Below the pieces are notes generated by a model that had not been told where the DNA came from, searched no databases, and worked only from the letters and a program-made list of their open reading frames with translations. From Crotophaga sulcirostris (taxonomy: Eukaryota > Chordata > Aves > Cuculiformes > Crotophagidae), in the NCBI GenBank assembly GCA_013397455.1, contig VYZB01000337.1, forward strand, positions 133,610-197,609: a stretch of DNA of 64,000 bases. The letters run 5' to 3'. The stretch's first letter is position 1, and each line of letters begins with the position of its first letter. Both the position numbers and the translations under genes were made by a program. Shown one piece after another: positions 47,497-59,600 of this stretch.

Positions 47497-48280
47497 CATG
47501 AGACACAAGAGGCAGCCACTATTTTGTCATCCCTAGCAAGTCAAGAAGAGTGTGCATAGCCCCACGTGCCTGTTGTTAAGTTATACCGTTCCCAGTTGGG
47601 AAAAAAACCCAAACATAATGCTGTTGAAGGAGGAGCAAGTATTTTATTTTACTCCATTTTAAAAACACACATTGCATAACGGTAGGAAAATTTTGTCATT
47701 GCTTCAGAGCCTGTATGAAGCCATGCAAAAATATATACTGCAGTCTCTTGTCTTCCTGGGAAACTTACGGATGAAGCGAAGTTTTACTTGACTGTATGAA
47801 GCAGTAAAAATCAGATTAACACCCAATTTAGCATAGTTTCTGACCCTACGCTTCTGACTTTCTTTTACACCACTTTATATAGACAGGAATGATGGGGTAA
47901 TGAATATTCAGATCTCACCTGTTCAAAAGGCATTTGCTAGTTAGCTGTTAGGTATTTTTATCTTGTTGTAATAGAGGCTATAAAACCACAAGTGAACAAG
48001 ATGCCTCTGCCCTTGAAACCATGTAGATTGCAGTTAGCATGGGCCTTTGAGGTGGCATCAGAGAGGTAGCAAGGCTGATGAGCACAAAGCAGCTGGGTCC
48101 ACCAAGTGATACTTGGTGTGTACTGACTCTTTTTCATCTGTCTTAAGTATTAATAATGATGCTTATATGTGGGGTTTTTTTTGGAAAAGTAATCTTAACC
48201 TAGAGTATGCTAAATTCTGTTTTAAATTCTCTAAAGTTCCCAGCTGGCAATCCAGCTATTTATAACATGTGCTTAATTCT

Positions 48281-48301
48281 AAAAAAAAAAAAAAAAAAAA
48301 A
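48281..48301 (+). repeat. A21 homopolymer
   Basis: Twenty-one consecutive A, the longest homopolymer in the window. There is no AATAAA just upstream and no obvious target duplication, so a retrotransposed tail is not supported. Confidence 0.95.
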
Positions 48302-50459
48302 GCTCCAAACTCTTGCCTCAGCAAGCTCCAAATAAGCTATGTTCCATTCCTCCAGACTTTGGGCAATGTCTACTGTTCATTTTTTAAAAATATCTTGTAC
48401 AAGAAAGACTTGGGCAGAACTGAGGTATCTAGAAAAAGTGTAACCCAGCTCCTTCCCCCAACACCGAGGGTAGATTTAATTTCCCATTTACCCATTGCTG
48501 TGTGTGAGCAGGAGGCCTTCTCCAACACGAGCACTACTGCCTGCTTCAACATAGCTCAGGTATCTGGTCTCACTAATTGCGTAGCTGATTGAGGCAAAGC
48601 CTTGCTTTCCTTTTTCCTCCTCAGCAGCATTTCTAAGCACTAATAGAGGAGCTGTTTTATCGAGCCAGGAAGTTAAGACTTGTCAGAATCAGCTATGATG
48701 GCTACGAGGACGACAGTGCTGCCAGGCCCAGAGGACAGGGCTGCTGCCACCTGACAGGCCTACAGGCCTGGTGAAACGTTGCTTTGGGGTCTCTGTGTTC
48801 AGATCACTCCAAGGGGCTTGTGGTGGACACACATCTCCATGGCCGTTCATGCTCTGCCTCAGCAGAAGCCCTGGGGCAGGAATGGAGACAAGGGTGGGAA
48901 CAGAAGTTTTTTGAAGAAGTGTACCCTGTGGCCTGCGCAGACGGTTCAGTTGTTCACCACTTCCCAGACTCCCCAGGAACACCAATTTAGGGTTCCTGAT
49001 TAAGGAAGCATCTGGAGGTCCAATTGTAATGCTAGATCACCTTTCCCAACCAGCTGCCATGCCAAGTGCTTCCTCTCAGTCCCTCTACCAGGACATGCAT
49101 GAAACTGACCCATGACATTCAGACAAAATAAGGCCATAAAAGGGAGCTGAGCAATGTTAAAACCATTCACCAGGCATGGATTTCCACTGGAAGTGACACG
49201 TTAGGAGAGCTTTTCCCAGACAGGAACAGGAGCTGGAAATGTAGGTTCCAATATCCCAGTGCCACAGGGTTGAGCAGCTGATTTTTCTTTAAGCTCCCCA
49301 CAGCACATACCCCAGGCATAGTAGCAAATATTGTGAGAGAAGTCACAATAATAATAAAAAATCTATATTAATCATGTACCTTTACAAAATAACATATAAA
49401 ATAAATACTGTAAGAGTGATAATCTCCTCCATCATTTTATCCTCTGAACATTCCCGAGTTGGTCAAAATGGAATTATTACAGGTAGTTGCTACAGTTTGA
49501 TTTCAGGTGCATTAGCACAAATTCAAAATAAATGACCTAGAAACAATGGAGGAGCTTTGCGTTTTCATTAGCATGACCAAGAGCAGAACATAACCCACTG
49601 AAGAGCATCCCGAGGCCAGACTTCGGAAACGCTTAGAAGATCCAAAACATCCTTTCAGGCAGGAGTATCTCCTCTATACCATAAACAATATATTAAAGGC
49701 AACTTCCTTAACATTTTCTGGAAATCAATTTGTGTCATAGTTGCAGGCATTTCCCCCAACATTTTCATCTTTGTTGTTTCAATCTCTGATAGTGTGGGAA
49801 GGAAATTAGACAACTTGTGGATATTGTTGCTACCCTTCAATTCCGCTGATAATAGTTGTGGAAACATACACATAAGAATAACTTCCTGAATGAAACAATA
49901 TTTAGCACGTATAGAAGCTTTTGTTCTTGTTGCCTAGAGGATATATAGTTTTACACAATTATAGTGACTTTTAAATGCCCATTAAAAAGCTTATAAGATG
50001 TGGGAATGCTCACCTTGAAAAAAAGAAAAGCAGCCAAATCAGGCAGGGCTTTTTTCCAGACGGAAAGGACAAACAGATATGTGCTAGCTCCATTTTTCTT
50101 AAGCCAGTTTTATCATAACAGGAAGTGTTACTCATTCTAAATTTGATGTTGAATTACTTTTCTGTCCAATGTTCATCATATTTTTTTGTACTTTCCCCTC
50201 TTTATTTCATGACCTTGAACAGATTTTTTAGGAGAAGCCAATGTGTCATCAGCTGAAACACACTCAGTCACAGGACTGAAGACACAGGGCTTCAATTTTC
50301 CTGTCTCTAAAATTATAAATAATCCATATGATTCTGTTTGACTCAAGCATAAAAAGAAGAGGAACTCCCGAGGAATAGATCTGTCACAGCAAGATGATAA
50401 AAAATACATAAAAAACCGGTTTCAGTTACATTTCCCCAAGTAATTATACTTTATACTCT

Positions 50460-50545
50460 TGTAAGGGACGGCAATAATTTGGGAACATAAAAATGGCCAT
50501 ATTGGGTCAGACTAAAAGTCCATGCAAACAAACCTCCTCCAGCAC
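50460..50545 (+). repeat. Fragment of an old sauropsid repeat
   Basis: GGAACATAAAAATGGCCATA followed by TTGGGTCAGACTAAAAGTCCA closely resembles a dispersed element abundant in turtles and crocodilians (AAGAATGGCCATACTGGGTCAGACCAAAGGTCCA-like). It is much more diverged than the CR1 copies. Identified from memory of the motif. Confidence 0.5.
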
Positions 50546-50837
50546 TGACCTACTGGTCTGGAAAATTAAGGAAGACTGCAAGAACAAAACAACGAACAAA
50601 ACCAGGGAAAGTTGAAACAGCATCTTAAAACTGTATACACTTAGGTATTTCTTCCATCAGAAATGCTAAAGGACAAGAAGAACCCAACTACTGCTCCTCC
50701 CAGGTCTCCAGAAGGAAGGCAAAGTAGTGAACTGGGCCAGAGGAAGTAAATCAAGAACAAAGAGACAACAGGTGTTTCTTATTTTCATTCATGGTAGGTA
50801 AGTAGTAGGCTTGTCATTTCCTGAGGCAGAATTCAGA

Positions 50838-50860
50838 CCATGATTTCTAAGAAATCATGG
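50838..50860. repeat. Perfect 11-bp inverted repeat, 1-base spacer
   Basis: CCATGATTTCT, a single A, then AGAAATCATGG. The centre TTCTAAGAA fits the STAT-type consensus TTCNNNGAA. The dyad may be a binding site or merely a palindrome. Confidence 0.8.
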
Positions 50861-53673
50861 GGTTTTCAACTTTATTAAGATTAGCTTTTTGTTTTTCTGT
50901 GTTGGAACATGAAGGGATTATTAGATGCTAATACTTCACCTTCGCTGTATATTTAGCAATTTTATTTTCTAGGGTACATGGTTGTGACCTTGCACATGTT
51001 GCTGCAAAGTACTATCATTATGACTCTCTAATTTTAAATCAATACAAAATCAGCAGTTCTGATATTACATAAAGGGTTAAAAATCACAGCATTTTCCCCT
51101 TCCATGCCAGTGTTTTAACACAGTCATCCAACACATCTGGACAGGATTAATTGAGTTTCACACTGAACAGAAACAAAAAATGCTAATTGCTTTCCCAGCA
51201 TTTTAATGTATGTATGTAGTACTTAAAATTCATGTTATTTTATTCACTTTAGTAGAACGGTTATTTCTGCTCTGACTGGGAAAGTTAAGGGAAGTCTTTG
51301 GCATCTTATAGCAGACATGACAAATTTCAAGTACAAAGACCGTAATTCCTATCACTCTGCACACCTTACATAGCTATTCACCCTAATTCTAGGTCTGAAT
51401 TACCATCATCTGAGATTTAAAAAAATTAAAGACAGCAGAAATTAGACCTGCAGATTTCAATCTCCAGTGTTTTGAGGTACTTTATGCTATATCAGAGGAC
51501 CATACTAGATCTCATCATGTAACAAAACAAATATGCGTGGTTTATTTCATTTTTTCAGCCTAAGATGACAAGGACACAATCGTATCTTTTGTTCTGGGTG
51601 AACAGTAAGCATTTACAAAATCAAGGTATGTGGGGAGCAATGTCTCTTGGTGTTTAGTTAGAAAAGAAAAGTAACTCTTCTGCTTTAAACAATCTGGCTT
51701 TAAAGTTTGAACAAATCAGAATTTTTTTAAATTTAAATCTGTAAATCACCCTGACAACTGCTTCTTTACTCTTTCTAAGTATGCCTGAGATTATAACCTT
51801 AATATAAATTTATATAAACTTAATCTAAATCTCAGTCTAAGAATGTTTGTGACTGGAAGACTGAGCTGTGTTATAATAGGGGTGAGGCATCGCTGATGGT
51901 CACGTCTTCAGGAGCAGGCCATGATGGCTTTATCCACCACTGAGGCAGGGAAGGATTTTCTTCTGAAACTCAGTTGATGTTAGGCCAACATCAAATACTT
52001 CTCAACAACTCATCCTTGTCAGGGTATTTCAACTTCTGTTTTGCATTATTAGGTGTGTACACAGAGTTTTGGTCCTGCACTTGCCCCGTCTAAATGGCAC
52101 TTACATAAATAAGACACTGGCCAACCACCGGCTAGCGAGAGTACGCCAGCAGCAGCAGGGCTTGTGTGGGAAATGAAACGGGCCAAGGAGTGGAAAAAGA
52201 AGCTGTGTGACTTCAGTGCAGTTCCTTTCATCCCCTCCAGCGATCTCTTCAAGGAGACTATGATGCCTGTGAGAACAGAAGACCAAATTTGATGAGTTAG
52301 GAGATTTTTTCCTGCCCTTGGTTTATGGGGTTTTTGGGTGCCTTCACCCACGCCATTGCCCCATTAAAGCTGTGGCCAGGGCAACTCTGAGAACCTTGCC
52401 TGTGAACAGGAGCACCCTCAGCAAGTTAGAGGACTTCAAAGCATGACCTTCAGCATCTCCATTAACAACGTTAAAACTATGAGTTCCCCTGCTTTAGAAA
52501 AGGGAGAAAATTGAGAAAAGAATGTTTGTTCTAGACATCACATAGGTTCTCACTTGTATTCTGATTCTTTTAGTCCTTTAGCTGCACATTTTCTAGTATT
52601 TCTTTGACAATGTCACAGTTACAGGGTCTTTGTTCCCTTTTTTTAACGAAAGCTCAGATTAACACACAACAGCAAGAACTGAGGCTGCAAATTAACTCTA
52701 AAGCCCAGTGCAATAAACAGTGCCCTACGAAGAGTTGGCGACATCTCCACTGTGCCACCCTGGGGAAGTCTGTGCCTCTTTGCTCCCTTTCCACTAAGTA
52801 AATAGATGCCAGAGGGGAGAGACTCTGTGTACCAACCTCACACGTGAAAGCTGCTGAGACAGTGAGATCACAGAGACCTTTGCTTTGGTGTCATCATCCT
52901 GGAAAGACAGAAGTACTGAATCAAAGGCGTCGGGTCTTTCATGTGAATAAAGTGCTGATCCCACAAGCTCGGAGGCCTCTTCTGGCTGGCTCTGCTGAGC
53001 ACAGAAGAGCTGCCTTCATGCCACGTCAGCAAACAAAAGGTGTTGTTCCAGTGGTCCCAGAGGTTGATGCCACCTCTGCAGGTTTCCACGAGAATGTTAA
53101 TCTCTATGCTAGCACAAGTGCCAAAACCAACCCACCACACAGGTAATTTTGCCTTGATAAAGACACAGCAACAGAGCAGAGAATGGGTAGCTCCAGCTGG
53201 TAGACCTGGGGCACAGGAACCAGGCAGCTACTTAACCTTGTCAAACACACACCACACAAGTTGGCACAGGTAGGAGGGAAGCTTGTAGATGCACAGGTGA
53301 CTCCTCTTCCTAGCTGGAGGAGCACTGCAGGACTGCTCCCCACATCCCCAGCATCTCCTCCCCTCCTCCCAGGCCCTGCAGGGAGGAAGGGCTCTCTGCT
53401 ACCCTCCCACCACATCCAGCTGGGGCACAGCCTCTGTGCCCCTGGGGACAGCACGGCAGGCGGAAGGGTGGGCCCAGAGAAGGAAGACGTGGGTGGACTG
53501 CAAGCAGGCACGAATATGTATGACTCTCCTCCCACTTTCTAGTGGGTCTTACTGGGGAAACTGTTTTATTTCCCCACCTTCTGCTCTCCCCAAAACAGAG
53601 AGAGAAATTAAAGCCCAGTCACTGAAATCACCACTGATCGCATCACTTGTGCTAGTGATAGCTGAACTCTAGG

Positions 53674-54005
53674 GCTACCTAAAAGGAGGTTGTAGTCAGG
53701 CAGGGCTTGGTCTCTTCTCTCAGGTGACCAGTGACAGAACTAGAGGACATGGACTCAAGCAGGGAAAGTTTAGGCTTGATATTAGGAAAAAGTTCTTCAC
53801 TGAAAGGGTGATTGGCCATTGGAATGTGCTGCCCAGGGAGGTGGTGGAGTCGCCAACCCTGGAGGTGTTTAAGGGGAGATTGGATGAGGCACTCAGTGCC
53901 ATGGTTTAGATGATGGGTTGGTGTTGGTGTTGGGTTATAGGTTGGACTTGATGATCTCAGAGGTCCTTTCCAACCTTGTAATACTGTGATACTGCGATAC
54001 TGTGA
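53674..54005 (+). mobile_element. CR1 LINE copy, ATACTGTG type
   Basis: It starts at CTACCTAAAAGGAGGTTGTA. The ORF2 end is open (53724-53909) but has lost six bases in frame (GGACTCAAGCAGGGAAAG instead of GGACTCAAGCTTCGTCAGGG). The tail has three octamers, one mutated to ATACTGCG. Confidence 0.96.
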
Positions 54006-54880
54006 ACACTGTCAGTACGGACAGTTCTGTCCAGGCACAGAGGTAACCTGCAATTAAAATTTTTAAAACCAATTGTGTCCTCAGGCTTCGGACATCTCCA
54101 CAGAATATAAGCTGTCAGTGCTGGAACTATTTTTCCTTTTTTTTTGGGGTGGGGGCAAAATTCATTTATGCCTGTAAAATAAAAAGCATTGTTTTCAGTC
54201 CTGAGCAGCTTATTTTTCCACATACTTTCCCTACCAAAAAACAATCACCAAAGGTAAATGCTCGTTTTACTCATGCAGATGCTGATATTGGCTTCAATAG
54301 GATCAACTGGAAAAAAAAAAGGAAAGAGAATGGACAGGATGAGTTGTCCTCTTTCTAAGTCAGTGACTTAATTGTCCTTGCACTTCTGGAGACAGGACAA
54401 AGTTCAGGTTTGTCTTGAAATCCTGCAATTCATTTCATTTAAATAATTGTAAAAATGTGGCAGACTTCCTAAAGAGACACACATTTCATATTTCCAATGG
54501 AGTTGCTACACTGAACACAGAGTCTGTTCAGCAACTCAAGTAATTACCCAGCAGAGCTTCAGCCAGTCCTGCAAGAACCCACTCACCCACCAGTACTGAT
54601 TAGGGACCCAGCACTGCATGTCACAGCACCACTTCTCGCTGGGATTGCATTTGTCTTTTAATTACTATTTTACCAGTTTTGATAAAATTAGGAAAGGTCC
54701 CGTTCTGTAAGCAGAGCCTAAAGAAGTGAAAGGCATCACGGGAAAACCAGAAATCCCCAGCTGTTTTTTTAACTCCTCAGGCTGTCCCAGCTATCCCAGC
54801 AGCACTGCAGCCCCATCACTAGGGCTGACACAGCATCCACTTCTAAAACCAAGAAGAAAGAATTTTCCTGCATTCATAAC

Positions 54881-54917
54881 ATATATATAAAATATATATA
54901 CGTATATTTTATATTTC
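54881..54917. repeat. AT-rich near-palindrome
   Basis: Alternating AT sequence centred on TATACGTATA, flanked on both sides by AAAATAT/ATATTTT. Able to extrude a cruciform. Confidence 0.75.
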
Positions 54918-55434
54918 ATACCTGAGCCTACATCACTTCAGACAACGTAGGTGGCTTTCATGGTCTCAAACATATCCACAGCAGGGCCTGTGAGTTTATT
55001 ACCTCTTCCCATTGAAATGGCAAGTAATTCAATAGAAGTCAGTAGAACTGATGATATTCCAAATGCCCAGGGTACCTGACACTGGCATATCCATGCTGTC
55101 TGTAAAAGCTGGAGTGCAGGGTAACACGTTGCTCATTCCCACACCACCATCTGGGTGATAGCACAGGCCTGAGGAGGGTTTTAGAGCTACAGCATCCACT
55201 AGAATCATCTTATCTGATTATTAAAGGGGGCACAAATACGTGGAAATGTATATACATGGCTGGGAAGTAGGTCTTTAAAGCTGGACTGCTATTTGGATGA
55301 TGAACAAAACATTCAGTGTTGAAAATTAAGTTAAAACTTTCAGTTCCTTTTAGTATTTTTGCTTCTGTTATTTAAGATGCAGCTATGAAGTGGGAAATAA
55401 TTTACAATTTGTGTATCTGTACAAAAGTTTATTC

Positions 55435-55464
55435 TACACATGCACGTGCGCACACACACACACA
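55435..55464. repeat. Alternating pyrimidine-purine tract
   Basis: Thirty bases with uninterrupted pyrimidine-purine alternation: TACACATGCACGTGCG followed by seven CA units. Sequences of this kind favour Z-DNA. Includes CACGTG, an E-box. Confidence 0.85.
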
Positions 55465-55828
55465 GAGCTGCATCAAATTCTGAAGTAAAAAAAATCATGT
55501 AGTGGAATTGTTTAGGAACAAGAACTTTAAAAATCACTGAATGTGCAGTTACTCCCATTTCTGTAGAGTATTTTTGTATATTTCTGTTAGGGTTTTATTC
55601 AACTGCAATGAACCAATCGTATACTAGAGATCTATTAATTTATTCAGGCATAGCTACTGCAAGTCACACTTGCACACTTAAATTGGACTAAGTTTGAGAG
55701 TTAAGGTTTAACTCTGGAAAAGCCATACTTTGTCCCTAACTCCTGCTTCTATTGGTATGGTCAGCAAAGACCATGTAGTTTCAGCTTTTCCTTTTTGTGT
55801 GGAAAACCTTTTTTCTTGCTACTTGTTC

Positions 55829-55858
55829 ACAAAACAAACAAACAAAACAAAACAAAAA
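55829..55858. repeat. (CAAA)n-type tract
   Basis: Imperfect CAAA/CAAAA units followed by further A-rich sequence. Confidence 0.85.
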
Positions 55859-56547
55859 GCAACCAAAAAAAAGCCCAAGTACCCCTAAAGAGAAAAAAGC
55901 AAAAATAAAGGAAGAAAAGGAAGTCCGGCAGTAGTTTTAAGTCCAGCTTCTGCTACCTTAGCAGCAAGAGTGCAGTATTTAGATAACTTTTGGCCACTTG
56001 GTCAATTTAAGCTATTTTTGTACCATGAAAACCTAATTTATAGTCTGGAACTTATCTACTGTAATACAGCTAAGTGAACTTTAAAGATCAACCTGTTATA
56101 AAATGACTAAAACCAAAGGGTTTAAGGAAATAACAACTGACACCTCTCCATAGCGGCACAGTGCTCCAAGAGGCAGCTGTAATAGCATAAATGGACAATT
56201 TATCAACCTTCTGCAGAGACTGACAAAATCATGTCAAATGAGGCATTAAAGCCTCAGTTTTGAAAACCGTGATAAATACCAGCTAATCTACTGACATAAT
56301 ATATATTGAGTCAAATATTTAGTTTTGCATTAAATCTAAATCCAACATTAGAGCATTTCCTCTTGATTAAAAAGGATAAAATGTAGATGTTATTTTATGC
56401 TCCAGTTCCCAAATCTAATTAATGCTCAGCATTTGGAGCCATTTCTGACATTACAAATGTATTAGCAAACATGTCAAAGAAAGGGGGGAGGCACAAGGGA
56501 AACAAGTGCAAAATCTATATGCTTAATTCATATTTCTCCATTTGCAG

Positions 56548-56657
56548 TGGCTAATATGTTATTGCAGACACTATTTGCAGACACTTGCCCTGCCAGTGAA
56601 CAGCTAACTTCCCTGATTGCTTGTATAAACAGTGTTCTAGATCTGGAGACAGACATT
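56548..56657 (+). CDS. Candidate internal exon, coding or non-coding
   Basis: A good acceptor (TTTCTCCATTTGCAG, ending 56547) and a consensus donor (GTAAGAG from 56658) bound 110 bases open in one frame, reading ANMLLQTLFADTCPASEQLT and then SLIACINSVLDLETDI. The frame stays open past the donor to 56732. The stretch is helix-prone and protein-like, but no domain is recognised, and surrounding AT-rich sequence could equally make this an exon of a long non-coding RNA. Confidence 0.27.
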
Positions 56658-59600
56658 GTAAGAGAGCATATAGATAATTTAATTTTAGTATCATTAGGAA
56701 TTAAAAGGAGGACATTAACAGATTCACAGTAAATGTTGTCTAGGCAATATAAGCATCGAACAATACGAATACTAAAAGCCTTAATATTTATGAGTGATTA
56801 TATTAAATGGTTTGTCAGAAAGTTTATTATCTTGGGAATAAGATGTACCTAATTAGAAAAAAAATTACTGCTTAGATAAAATCAAACACTTCAGTGTTTT
56901 CCTATCATATATTACTGGTCTTAGTGGGCATGAAGAAATTCTGCTTTTAAATGTGTATATATTTATAAGCCAATTAACTACCTACTCATATCTAGAAACA
57001 GAATGAGGCAAATCCTCACAAATCATCATTCATCATGCATTATATTTCCACCAGTAAGCTTTCGCTGATTCTTGGAAGGCAGATATTTGAGAAATGTGTT
57101 TTACTGTCAAAGATTATGACTTCCTACTCTTGTAGTTTCGAAATACACCATATTGCAATTGCTCCTTTTCTAGAGAATATGTTTTAGAAAGCTTAAATGA
57201 AATCCAGTGCTGTGTAAGACAGGAAGAGCTAAACTGAAATCAAAAAGGAATGAATCACACAATACAAGTAATCACCTACCACCTTCATTTTAGGAAATTT
57301 GTTGATTTATTGATTAGGAAAATGATCTCTCTAAGCTGACACTCCTAGCTGAGTCTACCATATAGATCAATACTAAATGCAAGCTGTGGGATTTGTTACA
57401 GTTCATGGTAGCAGAGATATAGTTCTTTGTACTCTGGAAATAAACTGAAAATCATTGAAAGTAAACACAGAAGAAAGAAACCCCACAAAACCAAGGACAG
57501 CTTAAAAAAACAGACTTCAGAATTATATACCCATTATAGTCAAGAAAATTACACCCAGGTTCTTCCCCACCATTCTATGCTGCAGAGAATTCCTTTGAAT
57601 GCTGTGTATCAGCACGTGTCCTCCAGTGTGCAGGTTTGGAGATATTTGTCATTTAAGAAGCTACATGAACTTTCATGCCAGTCAACCCCCTTCAGAGTTT
57701 GCCTCCCCCAGGGCACAGGTCTGTAAGGGGGAGGAGAGTGCACACAGAAGTGATATGCTTATACAACTCTCTTGGTGGGTAGTTGCTTTGTTTCTTATCT
57801 CAAAACCACAAAGACCTTGAAACAAAATGATAGTTCAGAACAATTCTGCAAATACTTGGCCCTGGGCATTTTCCTGAACTGGTTATGCCAGAGCTTCTCT
57901 CTGCAAGACTTGCTGCCACCCAGGGCTCTGCTCAGAGCAGAGCTCCCAGGCTCTCCTTTCCACTGGGATAGCTCTCCTGGCCCTCCTACCAAGGAGGAAG
58001 CCAACCCACTGCTGATAGCAGCTATCATGAAGAAATGCCTTTGAATCACTGTTTAAAAGGGTTTAATTGTTCCTGTAAACAAATCACAGCCAAGTTTGCT
58101 ATCGTTCCAGAAACTGCAATGGTAAACCAAGTTATACTGGCTCTATCCCTTCTGAAAATGGGTTTCTACTATTTAAACCTGAGCAAGGTTTCAGTACCAT
58201 TTTGGACACGCAGGTTGATCACAATAATACTGGTATAACAGACTTGACTGGCTTGACAGTACAAGTGAGTCATGGAGTAGCTCTACACAACTCCTACTCT
58301 TTCTGCCCCATTCCACAGTCAATACGGAGTGGTGCAGGACAGAGACAACCCCCTCCCCACACCCTAAAAAGGCAATATCCAGTATTAAAAAAAAAAAAAA
58401 CATGAAAGAAAAAGAAAACACAAAACCACCTCAAAATTAAAACCCAGACCCTAGGTAGTTTTGTAGCAAGAAACATCTAAATTGATGTTGTCTTATTGAA
58501 AAGTGGGGTTTGTCTTTTTCATGTCACTGTTTGTGTTACAACATAAAATACGTGCTGGCACCTACTGTAACATTAAGGAAGACTCCCTGTGAATGCCCTA
58601 AAATTTGGGATTAATCCCATCATTTGTATCAATGCTTTGTGCACAAGCTGGTTGCCAATTTACATAATCTCAAAATGCAACACTAGCCATTTAATTTACT
58701 TTGCACTTCAGTTCAGGTACCTAAAAACCTAAGTATCAGGTAGTTAAGGAGCTACTGATGTATGGGAACCTATAAAACAGAAGATAATAATTATATTTCC
58801 TGAGAAGTTTGAAGGCATGTGCTCTCCTTGGTTGGGGAATTGGCACCTTTCTTTATCACTGCTACATGCTTTTGTTCCTTCTTCATACTTTGGCAATCAT
58901 TTTTTACTCCAAAAAAACTGTAAGCGGTACAAAGATTGGCACAAAACCAGAAACAGCCATTCTGGGGAATAACCCCAAAACCTGAGAAGCCCTGGTGTTA
59001 CTGAATTGGTTCTAAATTATTTCTCAACTACTAATATCTACCATTACCCCTTTGTGAAGAAAAAAAAATTAAAAGAACAGTTCTTCTTTCTTTCTCATTC
59101 TGGAACTTGATTCATAACCTCTTGTTACATATATGTATTGAGAGGAAAACATCTAGCTCCTTTTGAGAGTTCATCAAGTTCTTGTGACTGATGTCACATT
59201 GCTTGCAAGAATGAAGAAACTCATCCTAGACTCCTTCTTCTGCAAGGAACCTAGCTGTGTTTCTATGAACTGGTCTAAAAACAAAACAAAAAAACTCAAA
59301 CAAAAGTACGTGAGGAAGCAGAACTCTTGCCACGTGGGTTTTGGAAAGGGCTTCTCACCTTACTGTACAACTGTTGACTGATCACTGGGTCAGTCATCCT
59401 GCAAAATGAAAATGCGTTAACTTGGAAGAACACGTTCACGGGATGTTTGGAAACATAGGAAATGTCACACATTACCAGCAGTGCTTATGTCAGTACGATG
59501 TGCACTGAGCTATGTGGGATCTCGGAGCAAAGCCCTGTCAGCAGCTCCCAAAGGAAGGATGCCAAGCACAGGGTAAGTCATCCCTGCTGCTCCAGAGTGA

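Larger units (their letters stand above)
47497..53673. other. Unique DNA, no gene supported
   Basis: About 6.2 kb. AT-rich from 49 to 52 kb; 48.7-49.0 and 52.8-53.6 kb are GC-richer with overlapping ORFs on both strands, none splice-bounded or domain-like. Confidence 0.5.
54006..56547. other. Unique AT-rich DNA with simple repeats
   Basis: No exon supported. Contains the AT palindrome, the Z-DNA-prone tract and the CAAA tract listed separately. Confidence 0.5.

Noticed and set aside
48281..48301. A21 run as the tail of a retrocopied gene
   Set aside because: No AATAAA, coding remnant or target duplication upstream.
55829..55858. CAAA tract as a transposon end
   Set aside because: Simple sequence only, with no element body beside it.
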